From Rhodoferax sp. (GTDB lineage: Bacteria > Pseudomonadota > Gammaproteobacteria > Burkholderiales > Burkholderiaceae_C), in assembly GCA_018061265.1 (NCBI GenBank), contig JAGOUM010000009.1:1-64000 (forward strand): a stretch of 64,000 nt of DNA, in the 5' to 3' direction. This document shows, piece by piece, positions 44,707-53,445 of this stretch (positions within the stretch are counted from its first letter, which is position 1; each line of letters starts with the position of its first letter). The notes under the pieces were generated by a model. The model did no database searches, had not been told where the DNA came from, and saw nothing but the letters and a program-made list of their open reading frames with translations. The position numbers were made by a program, and so were the translations under genes.

Positions 44707-46569
44707 ATGCCCCACACCAACCCACTCAAATCCCAACTGGCCATCCACCGCATCTGGAGCCAGCTCAGCACCAGCAGCCGTGACAGGTTGCTGCCACAGT
44801 TCACCACGGAAGCCATTGCTGCAGGCACGGTGATGCTTGGGCAAGGTGAGCTGCCAAACAAACTGGGCTGGATCCTCAGTGGCGAAGTCCAGCTCAGCGA
44901 TCCGGACCTGCAACTCTCGCTCAAGCTTGGCCCCGGCGACCTGTTTGGCTATGGCGTCACACCTGCACAGCAGTTACCCACCTGGCAGGCGTTGGCCGCT
45001 GGTGACTGCCAGATCGCCTGGCTGCCGCCTGAAGCTTTGCTTGCTGTGTGCGAAAAAACACACGCCTTGTGCTACTTTTTCCCCAGCGCCCAGGCACCTG
45101 TTGCTGATGGTGCCAGCGCCAGTCCGGCAAGTGCCGACACCGCTGCGCTAAACCTGCTGAGCACACCCATCCGTTCGCTGATCAAACGCCCACCCATCAC
45201 TCTGTCGCCTCAAACCACCGTACAGGCAGCCGCCTCGCTGATGCGCGAACTGGGTGTGTCCTCGGTATTGCTGGTAGAAGACGGCAAGCTTGATGGCCTG
45301 ATCACCGACCGCGACCTGCGCAGCCGGGTGGTGGCCGACGGGCTGGACATCGGCCGCCCCGTGTCCGACATTGCCACCCGCGCGCCCATGACCGTGCAGG
45401 CCAACAGTCCTGCCTTTGAGGCCCTGCTGCTGATGGCGCGTCACCATATTCACCATATGCCGGTACTGGACGGCACCGCGCTGGCCGGCATGATCACCAC
45501 CACCGATCTGACTGAACAACACAGCAGTTCGGCGGTGTACCTTGCCAGCGACATTTACAAACAAAACACCCTTGATGGCCTGATGGCCATCAGCACCCGT
45601 GTCAAGTCCTTGCAGCAAAACCTGGCTGCCGCCAATGCCAGCGCTTACAGCACCGGCCACATCGTCACCGCCATCACTGATGCACTCACCGTGCGTCTGA
45701 TCCAGATGGCCGAAGCCCAGCTTGGCCCGGCACCGGTGGATTACCTGTGGGTGGCAGCGGGCAGCCAGGCCCGCAACGAACAAACCGCCAAGTCTGATCA
45801 GGACAATTGCCTGATCCTGGACGACCGCTTCGACCCGGCGGCGCATGGCGAGTATTTCAAGGCGTTTGCCAAATTTGTCTGTGACGGTCTGGCCGCCTGC
45901 GGCTACGTGCATTGCCCAGGCGACATGATGGCCATGACTGATACCTGGCGCCAGCCACGCAAAGTGTGGGCCGACTATTTCCGCAAATGGGTGGAGCAGC
46001 CCAAACCCAAATCGCTGATGCTGACCTGCGTGTTTTTTGACCTGCGCGGCATCCATGGCAACACCAGACTGCTCGACACCCTACACCGCGATGTGCTCAA
46101 CCACACTCAGGGCAATAGCCTGTTTTTGGCGCACATGGTGGGCAATGCGCTGAAACACCGCCCGCCTTTGGGCATGTTTGGCTCGATTTCCTTGACCAAA
46201 GGTGGCGACCACCCCAATACCATCGACCTCAAACACAGCGGCATCGTGCCCATTGTGGATTTGGCCCGGGTTTATGCGCTGGCGGCCGGTGTGTCGGTGG
46301 CCAATACCCACGACCGGCTGGAGGTGTCGTCGCAGGCGGGTGAAGTCAGTGCCCAAAGCGCCCGCGACCTGCGCCATGCGCTGGAGTTTCTGGGCAAGTT
46401 GCGCATTGCCCACCAGGCCCGCCAGACCCATGCCGGTCAAACGCCTGACAATTTTCTGGCGCTCGAAGAACTCAGTAACTTTGAACGCAGCCACCTCAAG
46501 GATGCTTTTGGCGTGGTGCAGACCTTGCAGGGTGTGTTGGGGCAGCGATACTCGGGCGGGCGGTTTTAG
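44707..46569 (+). CDS. cNMP-binding-like/CBS/DUF294 putative nucleotidyltransferase (first copy)
   Basis: A 620-residue protein with four parts: a cyclic-nucleotide-binding-like N terminus (about 10-125), a CBS pair (about 155-275), a DUF294 nucleotidyltransferase domain and a DUF294_C helical domain (about 480-620). The transferase motif is GSQARNEQTAKSDQDN, with the GS and D-x-D that bind nucleotide and metal. Proteins of this build often accompany acetate permease and DnaQ-like genes; a close paralogue lies at 61395 next to actP. Activity is not established; nucleotide transfer to a protein, as in GlnD, is the usual guess. Confidence 0.88.
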   Translation: MPHTNPLKSQLAIHRIWSQLSTSSRDRLLPQFTTEAIAAGTVMLGQGELPNKLGWILSGEVQLSDPDLQLSLKLGPGDLFGYGVTPAQQLPTWQALAAGDCQIAWLPPEALLAVCEKTHALCYFFPSAQAPVADGASASPASADTAALNLLSTPIRSLIKRPPITLSPQTTVQAAASLMRELGVSSVLLVEDGKLDGLITDRDLRSRVVADGLDIGRPVSDIATRAPMTVQANSPAFEALLLMARHHIHHMPVLDGTALAGMITTTDLTEQHSSSAVYLASDIYKQNTLDGLMAISTRVKSLQQNLAAANASAYSTGHIVTAITDALTVRLIQMAEAQLGPAPVDYLWVAAGSQARNEQTAKSDQDNCLILDDRFDPAAHGEYFKAFAKFVCDGLAACGYVHCPGDMMAMTDTWRQPRKVWADYFRKWVEQPKPKSLMLTCVFFDLRGIHGNTRLLDTLHRDVLNHTQGNSLFLAHMVGNALKHRPPLGMFGSISLTKGGDHPNTIDLKHSGIVPIVDLARVYALAAGVSVANTHDRLEVSSQAGEVSAQSARDLRHALEFLGKLRIAHQARQTHAGQTPDNFLALEELSNFERSHLKDAFGVVQTLQGVLGQRYSGGRF

Positions 46570-46662
46570 AAATAAGGGTTTACCCTAGATCCAAAATTAC
46601 ATTTGTTACAACATAATTCGCCTGCACTTCATTTTTCAGCGATCTGAAGAGCATACGAGTTC

Positions 46663-46688
46663 GGAGCCCTTCGGGGCTCCTTTTTTTT
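46663..46688 (+). terminator. Rho-independent terminator
   Basis: GGAGCCC (46663-46669), TTCG tetraloop, GGGCTCC (46674-46680), then eight T. A textbook strong terminator on the + strand, about 95 bp after the first DUF294 gene. It could end that transcript or a short RNA starting downstream of the CATAAT at 46612-46617. Confidence 0.92.
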
Positions 46689-46698
46689 GCTACCAGGT

Positions 46699-47442
46699 TT
46701 ACGCCGCGGCGAGATGTTTTCTCACTCGCCGCATCAGCAGGTCATCAAAGGTATAAAAACCCTTGTCGTAATTTTGCAGTTCACTCAGGGCAAATGCAGC
46801 GCCGGTACCAAAGGCTTCGCGACGGATGGACTCATGAATGAGACGCACGGTCTGATGCGGAAAACCGAAAATCACCTCATGATGCCCAACGATGCCGCCA
46901 AGGCGCATCGAAATGATCTTTTCGTCGTCAACCAAAAGGCTTTGCGCAATTTTTTTTGCCGTACCCGAGACCTCGGGCTTCTCGCGGAAGTGTTGCTCAA
47001 GTATCTCCACATCGGCAAACGGTGCGATCTCACGCAACAATTTGGCCGCCATGATCAAAAAGTTGATGCCCACCGTGATGTTGGGCGAACACAGCACCCG
47101 AGCGTAGGCACCAAGGGCACGAATGCCGTCAAGTTGCTTCTCGTCATAGGACGATATGGCGGTCACCAACATCAGCCCCAGACGTTTGACGTGGTCACCA
47201 TACACCGCCACCGACGTGGCATTGGAGAAATCAACCAGGGCATCCACCGGGTGGGCGTCAATCCAGTCGCCAAAACTGGCTGGGTGCAGCGCAATCACCG
47301 GCACGTCGCGTCCACCCAGACCCACCACCTGCGGCATGCCCGTGCGTGTGGCAATCCATTCCAGCTGATACCGCGGGTCTTGCTGAAGTATCGAGGCCAC
47401 AGCGCTGCCCGCCTTGCCATACCCTATCATGCCAATTTTCAT
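46699..47442 (-). CDS. DapB-like reductase (diverged dihydrodipicolinate reductase homologue)
   Basis: A 247-residue Rossmann-fold oxidoreductase. The N terminus MKIGMIGYGKAGSAVA binds NAD(P)H. Catalytic features of DapB are retained: His151 and Lys155 in EQHFREKPEVSGTAKK, aligning with the EAHHRHK region, and the substrate-phosphate-like SGT. GGIVGHHEVIFG and the SPNITVGINFL block also fit. It is shorter and more diverged than a housekeeping DapB and stands apart from lysine genes, so it may act on another substrate. An aspartate-dehydrogenase-like role is the main alternative. It is divergent from the ClC gene. Confidence 0.75.
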   Translation of the reverse strand: MKIGMIGYGKAGSAVASILQQDPRYQLEWIATRTGMPQVVGLGGRDVPVIALHPASFGDWIDAHPVDALVDFSNATSVAVYGDHVKRLGLMLVTAISSYDEKQLDGIRALGAYARVLCSPNITVGINFLIMAAKLLREIAPFADVEILEQHFREKPEVSGTAKKIAQSLLVDDEKIISMRLGGIVGHHEVIFGFPHQTVRLIHESIRREAFGTGAAFALSELQNYDKGFYTFDDLLMRRVRKHLAAA

Positions 47443-47507
47443 GTTGGCGTCTCCTCATTCAAATGTGACCCTTTTCACCCAGGTTGACCGAAGTCAGTCA
47501 CAATATA

Positions 47508-47521
47508 ACAAATACATTTGT
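47508..47521. promoter_or_regulatory. Palindrome between the DapB-like and ClC genes
   Basis: ACAAAT-AC-ATTTGT is a 6-bp inverted repeat with a 2-bp centre in the 128-bp AT-rich divergent region. It sits 50 bp before the ClC start and 66 bp before the reductase start. Likely an operator or promoter-core element for one or both; the MarR-type regulator downstream of ClC is a candidate binder. Confidence 0.35.
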
Positions 47522-47570
47522 ATAAATATATAGTTTGTCATGTTTAACCCGAACATAAATAGGCCATAAC

Positions 47571-48887
47571 ATGCGCCCCCACCCCCATGTGACCACGGCG
47601 TTCATGAACGAGCTCAAGGACAGCCATTTGTGGCAGGGCCGTGCCATCTTCATCGGGTTTGCGGCACTTTCCGGGCTGACCGTGGTGGGTTTTACCTGGC
47701 TGGCAGAGCATGCGCTGCTGCTGTTTTTTTCGCTACAGCAACAGGCGGCTTGGGCACCATTGGTCTGGACGCCATTGATGACCGCGGCCATTGTGTGGGT
47801 CACACGGCGCTATTTTTCTGGCGCGGCAGGTTCGGGTATTCCACAGGTGATGGCCGCACAACATGACAGCGTGACCACCCAAACCCGCGCGCTGTTTGTG
47901 TCATTCAAACTCAGTTTGGCTAAAGTAGCCCTGACCACTTCAGGTTTGCTTGCAGGTTTGTCGCTGGGACGAGAAGGCCCTTCGGTGCAAATCGCCGCAG
48001 GCGTCATGCACAGTGCCCGCCGCTGGTTGCCCAAAAGATCTCAAATCAGCGATCACAGTCTGCTCACTGCCGGTGGTGCCGCAGGTATTGCAGCGGCGTT
48101 CAATACACCGCTGGGCGGCATCATGTTTGCCATTGAGGAGCTCAGTCGCAAGCCAGAGCAGCGCAACCACAGCCTGACCGTCGCAGCGATTGTTCTAGCC
48201 GGCCTGATGGGGGTATCTGTCTATGGAAACAACAGCCATTTCGGGGTGATTCACGTGGAGGACTTTGGCTGGCACGCGCTTTTCCCGGCGCTGTTGGTGG
48301 CACTGAGCTGTGGCGTACTGGGTGGGCTTTTTTCGCGCCTTCTGGTGGTCTCGCTGGCCGGCCAATCCAATGACTGGTTCAGTCGGCAGCGGCGCGCACA
48401 CCCAGTCCGTTTTGCTGCCGGCTGTGGACTGGCGGTGGCGGTGATTGGGGTCGTCACACTGGGCGCCACCTTTGGCAGCGGCTACACCCACACCAAGGCC
48501 GCACTCGACAACACCGGCGACACCTCGGGTTTGTATGTGTTGCTGAAATTTGTTGCCACCTGGCTGACCACCTGGGCGGGTGTGCCGGCGGGCATCTTCG
48601 CACCGTCGCTGGCGATCGGAGGTGCCTTGGGCGGCGATATCGCGCAGTTGACCGGTTATGTCAACGCCCCAACACTCATCGCGCTTGGTATGGCGGCTTT
48701 TCTGGCGGCGGTCACGCAAGCACCCCTCACTGCATTCATCATCGTGATGGAAATGGTCGATGGCCATGCCCTGGTGCTCAGCCTGATGACCAGCGCCTTG
48801 CTGGCCAGCGGCGTCTCGCGACTGATCAGTGCCCCCCTTTACAGCACACTGGCCGACCTGCAGTTACACCGCCTGCCCAAATCCTGA
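47571..48887 (+). CDS. ClC-family chloride/proton antiporter
   Basis: A 438-residue membrane protein with the ClC selectivity motifs GSGIPQ (about 88-92), GREGPSVQ with gating Glu135, and the late GIFAPSLAIGGALG. The intracellular FNTPLGGIMFAIEEL segment keeps the Glu pair associated with proton coupling, so exchange rather than a channel is expected. Bacterial relatives help acid resistance. The long N terminus before helix B is soluble. It is followed 65 bp later by a MarR-type regulator on the same strand. Confidence 0.92.
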   Translation: MRPHPHVTTAFMNELKDSHLWQGRAIFIGFAALSGLTVVGFTWLAEHALLLFFSLQQQAAWAPLVWTPLMTAAIVWVTRRYFSGAAGSGIPQVMAAQHDSVTTQTRALFVSFKLSLAKVALTTSGLLAGLSLGREGPSVQIAAGVMHSARRWLPKRSQISDHSLLTAGGAAGIAAAFNTPLGGIMFAIEELSRKPEQRNHSLTVAAIVLAGLMGVSVYGNNSHFGVIHVEDFGWHALFPALLVALSCGVLGGLFSRLLVVSLAGQSNDWFSRQRRAHPVRFAAGCGLAVAVIGVVTLGATFGSGYTHTKAALDNTGDTSGLYVLLKFVATWLTTWAGVPAGIFAPSLAIGGALGGDIAQLTGYVNAPTLIALGMAAFLAAVTQAPLTAFIIVMEMVDGHALVLSLMTSALLASGVSRLISAPLYSTLADLQLHRLPKS

Positions 48888-48952
48888 CACCCCGTCGCAC
48901 CATCACGGTGCAAAAAAACGTATCATTGTTGCCTGATTCCGTGGAAGCTGAC

Positions 48953-49441
48953 ATGCCTGGCAACACCCTCCCCTTCAATACACCCATTGACAGCACACAG
49001 GTATTGCGCCGCTTTCGGGTGGTCTTCAACGCCATTCGCACGCACTTCCGCCAGGTCGAAAAGGCTTCGGGCCTGGGCGGTGCCCAGGTCTGGGCACTGA
49101 GCCTGATCAGCATCCACCCAGGCATGGGCGTGGGTGACATTGCCAAGGGTATGGACACCCATCAATCCACCGCCAGCAACCTGATCAAGCTGCTGGTCCG
49201 CAAGAATCTCGTGGTGATGACCAAATCACTGCAGGACAAACGCGTGGTCGAATTACACATCACTGCGGCCGGCCAGGCGGCACTTGCCAATATCCCCGGT
49301 CCCTTTGAGGGCGTCTTGCCGGGTGCGCTTAGCCAGCTTGAAGTCGGCACGCTGGCGAGCCTTTATCGCGATCTGGGCTTGCTGATTGACGCTTTGCACG
49401 CCGATGAAAGTGCCGGCCAAACACCGCTGGCCAACCTGTAG
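48953..49441 (+). CDS. MarR-family transcriptional regulator
   Basis: A 162-residue winged-helix regulator. The DNA-binding part includes MGVGDIAKGMDTHQSTASNLIKLL (recognition helix) and the wing VVMTKSLQDKRVVELHITAAG; dimerisation helices flank it. The ATG at 48953 is preceded by a GGAAG; an in-frame GTG at 48908 has no ribosome site. Immediately downstream of the ClC gene, it may regulate that gene or the divergent reductase. Ligand unknown. Confidence 0.85.
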   Translation: MPGNTLPFNTPIDSTQVLRRFRVVFNAIRTHFRQVEKASGLGGAQVWALSLISIHPGMGVGDIAKGMDTHQSTASNLIKLLVRKNLVVMTKSLQDKRVVELHITAAGQAALANIPGPFEGVLPGALSQLEVGTLASLYRDLGLLIDALHADESAGQTPLANL

Positions 49442-49495
49442 GGAGATTTCGTAGAGTTTTAGGTGAAATCGGTGTTTAGCGCAATTCCTGATTGA

Positions 49496-49530
49496 GTTTA
49501 TAGCTCTATAAACAGAAGCTAATTTGACTC
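49496..49530 (+). repeat. Possible shortened copy of the 50-bp element
   Basis: GTTTATAGCTC followed after 10 bases by AAGCT and AATTTGACTC: both ends resemble the complete copies (TATAGCTG and AATTTGA), but the middle is about 9 bp short. It lies in the gap between the convergent marR and nhaD genes. Weak. Confidence 0.25.
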
Positions 49531-49538
49531 TAATGAAA

Positions 49539-50819
49539 TCAGTGCGACATCTGGAATTCCAGCACATACACCGCTGCGCCTGCAAAATAGCCCAGCGCAG
49601 CCAGCCAGCTGATTTTTTTCAGGTACCAGATAAAGTCGATTTTTTCCAGCCCCATTGCCGCAACCCCAGCGGCCGAGCCAATGATCAAAATCGAGCCACC
49701 GGTACCGGCGCAATAGGCCATGTATTCCCACAGAAAGCTGTCGGCGGGAAACTCGGTCAAGCTGTACATGCCCATGGATGCGGCGACCAGTGGCACGTTG
49801 TCCACAATCGCGCTCACCATACCGATGATGGTGACGATGACATCCTGGCGCCCCACGGTCTGGTCTAGCCACTTGGCGACCGAGGTCAGAATGTGGCTGT
49901 GTTCCAGCGACGCCACAGCAAGCAAAATGCCAATAAAGAACACGATCGACCCCATATCAATTTTGGTCAATGCATGCACCAATGTGAAATGCTCCTTGGC
50001 ATCGTCCTCCTTGTTCTTATGAACCAGATCACCCACCAACCACAGTAGCCCCAAGCCAAACAGAATGCCCAGAAACGGCGGCAAATGGGTCACTGTCTTG
50101 AATGCCGGTACTGCGACCAAGATTCCCAGCCCCATAAAAAACATCAGGTTTTTCTCAAAATCTGTCGCCTGTGTTTTAGAACTGGCCGAACCGGCAACAC
50201 CCTCAACCTCGCGCCCGCGCAACAAAAAGGCCGTCACTGCCAAAGGAACAAGCAGGTTGACCATGGACGGCAAAAAGACGCCCTTCATGATGGCCATGGT
50301 GGTAATCTGCCCGCCAATCCAGAGCATCGTGGTGGTCACGTCGCCAATCGGTGACCAGGCACCACCGGCATTGGCCGCAATAATGATGATGCCGGCAAAA
50401 AACAGGCGGTCACTGCGCTGATTTAGCAGCTTTTTCATCAGCGAGACCATCACAATGGTGGTGGTCAGGTTGTCAAGAATCGAGCTCAGGAAAAACGTCA
50501 CAAAGCCCACCATCCACATCAGCGTGGAGAGCTTGGTGGTCTTGATGCGCGAGGTGATCACCTCGAAACCATTGTGCGCATCGACCACTTCCACAATGGT
50601 CATGGCACCCATCAGGAAAAACACGATTTGTGCGGTGCCCATGAGCGACTCGCCCAACTGCTCACTTACCGCGTGCGGATCGCCCATCGACACAGCATAA
50701 ATCGTCCACAACAGGCCGGCACCCACCAGCGCTGAGGCCGACTTATTGACCTTGAGCGGATGCTCCAGGGCAATGGCTGCATACGCCAGCACAAACACAA
50801 TCACCAGCCAAGTAATCAT
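49539..50819 (-). CDS. nhaD: NhaD-type sodium/proton antiporter
   Basis: A 426-residue inner-membrane antiporter of the ion-transporter superfamily that expels Na+ or Li+ in exchange for protons. Typical NhaD blocks: FFLMGAMTIVEVVDAHNGF, LSSILDNLTTTIVMVSL, IIIAANAGGAWSPIGDVTTTMLW and near the C terminus a DNVPLVAASMGMY segment. The ATG at 50819 has AGGAG eight bases upstream. It follows the exonuclease-pseudokinase gene by 74 bp on the same strand, beside the sodium-dependent SSS transporters, and may help restore the sodium gradient they use (inference). Confidence 0.92.
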   Translation of the reverse strand: MITWLVIVFVLAYAAIALEHPLKVNKSASALVGAGLLWTIYAVSMGDPHAVSEQLGESLMGTAQIVFFLMGAMTIVEVVDAHNGFEVITSRIKTTKLSTLMWMVGFVTFFLSSILDNLTTTIVMVSLMKKLLNQRSDRLFFAGIIIIAANAGGAWSPIGDVTTTMLWIGGQITTMAIMKGVFLPSMVNLLVPLAVTAFLLRGREVEGVAGSASSKTQATDFEKNLMFFMGLGILVAVPAFKTVTHLPPFLGILFGLGLLWLVGDLVHKNKEDDAKEHFTLVHALTKIDMGSIVFFIGILLAVASLEHSHILTSVAKWLDQTVGRQDVIVTIIGMVSAIVDNVPLVAASMGMYSLTEFPADSFLWEYMAYCAGTGGSILIIGSAAGVAAMGLEKIDFIWYLKKISWLAALGYFAGAAVYVLEFQMSH

Positions 50820-50893
50820 TTCCAACACTCCTGTTCGAACCCGTAAGGGAATTCACGTACGTGCATTATCCCTGAGGAGTCGCTGGAGAATCG

Positions 50894-53059
50894 TCAGTAC
50901 TTCAGACGTGCGTAGTAAGTTTTTTGCGCCGCCTCGCGGGCCTGATGCAGTGTGTGAATGCCCATGGCCTGCAGCAGCGGAATCAGCCTCAGCCACACTT
51001 CGGCGGTCACCATCGCGTCACCCAAAGCGGTGTGCCGACCCAGCACGGTGATATTGAAGCGCTCGGCAATCGCCTCCAGGCGGTGTGACTCCTGATTGGG
51101 ATGCACCACCGCGGAGAGCAGCAAGGTATCCAGGACCGGGTGGCTGAACACCAGGCCGGTGTTTTTCTCCTGCAACTGCAAAAACTTCATGTCAAACGCG
51201 GCGTTGTGCGCCACCAATACCGTGTCCTGCGCAAACTTGTAGAACGCCGGCAACACCTCGGTGATCACTGGCTTGCCGCGCACCATGTCCTGGGTGATGC
51301 CGTGAATCGGAATGGTGGCGGCCGGTATCAGTCGCCCCGGATTGACCAATTGCTCAAAACTCTCCTGCTTGAGCAGCTTGCCATTGACACAACGTGCCGC
51401 ACCAATCTGGATGATCTCATCGCCCTCAGACGGGTTCAGCCCGGTGGTTTCAGTGTCAAACACGGTGTAGCTCAACTCCGACAGCAGACGGTCATCAAGT
51501 TTGCTGGACTGGTCCGTGGTCTGAAACAGATCAAAGTCATAGTACTCGGGGCGGCTGTCGTTGTGCAGGATCTGCGTGGCTTCGAGCTGCTCTTGTACGC
51601 TGGCCAGCGGCAGCAAGAAGCGGAAAAACGCCTCGTGGCGTACCCGCTCGCGCTCAAACCACATTTCGCCGCCATGGCGTTCGACAACGTCGCGTACCGT
51701 GAGTGGTGTGCTCTCGGCACCAAAACGCATGCTGTCCATCTCCCAGCTCATCACGGTTTCGGTGCTCATCACCTGGCCGGTCCAGATCAGGTCCAACTGG
51801 GCCCGTGCACCGCTGGCCTGCAAGCGCAGCCGGAAAAACTTGACGTCAAACTCATCCACCAGACGCATCGCCAAGTAGTCCAATGCCTGGGTCAGGCTGA
51901 AACTGTCGACCTTGAGCCAGATTGTTGCGTCAATGTTTTCCAGTGTCACCGGGCGCTTGTTGCGCGCCTCAATACGCCGCTGCGTGGCCAGCAGCACGTC
52001 GGCACCCAGCATTTCCTCGAGTGGCCAGCGCGCCTTCAGGCCCTGCGTGGACTTTTGTGTCATGTCGGTGATGCGCGCACTCAGGCTTGCGACCTCTTCG
52101 CGCACCACACCCAGAAAACGTTCGCGCATCGGCTCATCCAGGTCGGGATAGGCCAGCATGTCCACCGCTGCCTGAATATTGGCCAAAGAAGAACGACTGC
52201 CTTCGGTCAGGCCGTGCAACAACTGGTCTCGCAGGTTTTCCTCCTCAAAGGCACGTGTCACGTTGTCGAGCATCAGCACAAAGCCGGTGATTTCAGCCGC
52301 AGCTCCGGTGGCATCGACATTGCGCACCGGTGCCATTTGCGCCTTGAGCAACTGGCCGGCCTGGGTGGTGGTGACAAACTGTGCCGACGGGCTGCCCGCG
52401 CCACGGCCGATGCGCTGCTGGATACTCTCCAGCGCGTGCGCCACCAACTGGCGCTCAAATACCGCGTAGATCGAGCGACCTATACCCACCAGCTCGGCTC
52501 CCCCGGCGAGCGTTGGTGCCTGCGAGAGGGTTTTGAACTGCAAGCGTGCCCGGTTGTTGTAGAGAATGATGCGCCCGTCCAGGTTACACACCACCACACT
52601 TTGGGTCAGCTCCGACATCAGTGCAGCAAGACGGTTTTTCTCCTGCTGCACACCGGCGCTGGCCTGAGCAATCTGTGCGGCCACGTCTTCGCGCAAACTG
52701 TCGCGCTGGGAGGCCAGCTGAAAAATCACATCGGCCAGTGCCTTGGTTTCCTTGGTGCCCTGGTGGTTCATGGGTGCGGCCTTGGGCGCGGCCAGCAGCA
52801 CCTGGGTCTGCTCAACCAGACGTGCCGGCGCAGTGGCGTAACGTCTGAACAACCAGCGCAGTGTGGCACCAATGGCGACCAGGCCAAACACCCAGGTCAG
52901 GCCAATCAGCGCCAGGCGCGGTGCCAGTTGCTCGGCCAGCAAGTCACGTTGTGCTGGCTCGAGCGTTGAGGTGATCAACCCGATGGTCAGCGCCAGCCAC
53001 ACCACCGTGGCCAGACCAATCACCACAATGGCCTGGATCAGGCGGCGATCAACTTTCAT
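50894..53059 (-). CDS. Membrane pseudo-histidine-kinase fused to a DnaQ-like 3'-5' exonuclease
   Basis: A 721-residue fusion. Two membrane segments (about 9-30 and 48-70) are followed by a coiled-coil-like stretch, a PAS-like domain (about 150-265), a histidine-kinase-like core (about 275-520) and a complete DEDDh exonuclease (529-721). The kinase region lacks the phosphate-accepting His: where HELRTPL is expected it reads EGSRSSL from Glu286, and only a relic of the ATPase remains (VVERHGGEMWFE). The exonuclease has all five catalytic residues: Asp535, Glu537, Asp623, His676, Asp681. It overlaps the receiver gene by 4 bp. Exonuclease genes accompany CrbS/ActP loci elsewhere, but their job there is unknown. 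Confidence 0.85.
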   Translation of the reverse strand: MKVDRRLIQAIVVIGLATVVWLALTIGLITSTLEPAQRDLLAEQLAPRLALIGLTWVFGLVAIGATLRWLFRRYATAPARLVEQTQVLLAAPKAAPMNHQGTKETKALADVIFQLASQRDSLREDVAAQIAQASAGVQQEKNRLAALMSELTQSVVVCNLDGRIILYNNRARLQFKTLSQAPTLAGGAELVGIGRSIYAVFERQLVAHALESIQQRIGRGAGSPSAQFVTTTQAGQLLKAQMAPVRNVDATGAAAEITGFVLMLDNVTRAFEEENLRDQLLHGLTEGSRSSLANIQAAVDMLAYPDLDEPMRERFLGVVREEVASLSARITDMTQKSTQGLKARWPLEEMLGADVLLATQRRIEARNKRPVTLENIDATIWLKVDSFSLTQALDYLAMRLVDEFDVKFFRLRLQASGARAQLDLIWTGQVMSTETVMSWEMDSMRFGAESTPLTVRDVVERHGGEMWFERERVRHEAFFRFLLPLASVQEQLEATQILHNDSRPEYYDFDLFQTTDQSSKLDDRLLSELSYTVFDTETTGLNPSEGDEIIQIGAARCVNGKLLKQESFEQLVNPGRLIPAATIPIHGITQDMVRGKPVITEVLPAFYKFAQDTVLVAHNAAFDMKFLQLQEKNTGLVFSHPVLDTLLLSAVVHPNQESHRLEAIAERFNITVLGRHTALGDAMVTAEVWLRLIPLLQAMGIHTLHQAREAAQKTYYARLKY

Positions 53060-53430
53060 GGGGCACGCCCCAGCAGCTCGGCCACCTTCTGCACCAGATC
53101 ACGGGTGGCAAAGGGCTTGGTCATATAAGCGTCGGCACCCATGGCGGTGCCTTTGGCCACATCGGTGTCACGCCCCTTGGCGGTGAGCATCAGAATCTTG
53201 AGGCCGTGCCAAGCTTCATTGGCCCGCACTTCATGGCATACCTCAAAGCCGGTTTTTTTCGGCATCATCACATCCAGCAGCAGCAGGTCGGGTACCTCGC
53301 GGGCAATGGCGTCCAGTGCCTCCTGCCCATCACGCGCCACCACCACCGTGTAACCCTCGCGTTTGAGCAGGTACTCCAGCGATATCACGATATTGGGCTC
53401 GTCATCGGCCACCAAAATTTTCTGACTCAT
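53056..53430 (-). CDS. Receiver-only response regulator
   Basis: A 124-residue CheY-like receiver with the acidic pair Asp9-Asp10, phospho-accepting Asp53 (LLLLDVMMPKKTG), a TA motif (MLTAKG) and Lys in YMTKPFA. There is no DNA-binding output domain, unlike the LuxR-type CrbR partner of CrbS kinases. It lies between the SSS-histidine kinase and the pseudokinase-exonuclease, overlapping the latter by 4 bp, so it probably relays the signal through protein contact. Confidence 0.92.
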   Translation of the reverse strand: MSQKILVADDEPNIVISLEYLLKREGYTVVVARDGQEALDAIAREVPDLLLLDVMMPKKTGFEVCHEVRANEAWHGLKILMLTAKGRDTDVAKGTAMGADAYMTKPFATRDLVQKVAELLGRAP

Positions 53431-53445
53431 GGTTTGTCTCCGTTT

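Noticed and set aside
46570-46600. GGGTTTACCC mini-palindrome as an operator
   Set aside because: Too short (4-bp arms) and at the 3' side of a gene; no promoter is associated.
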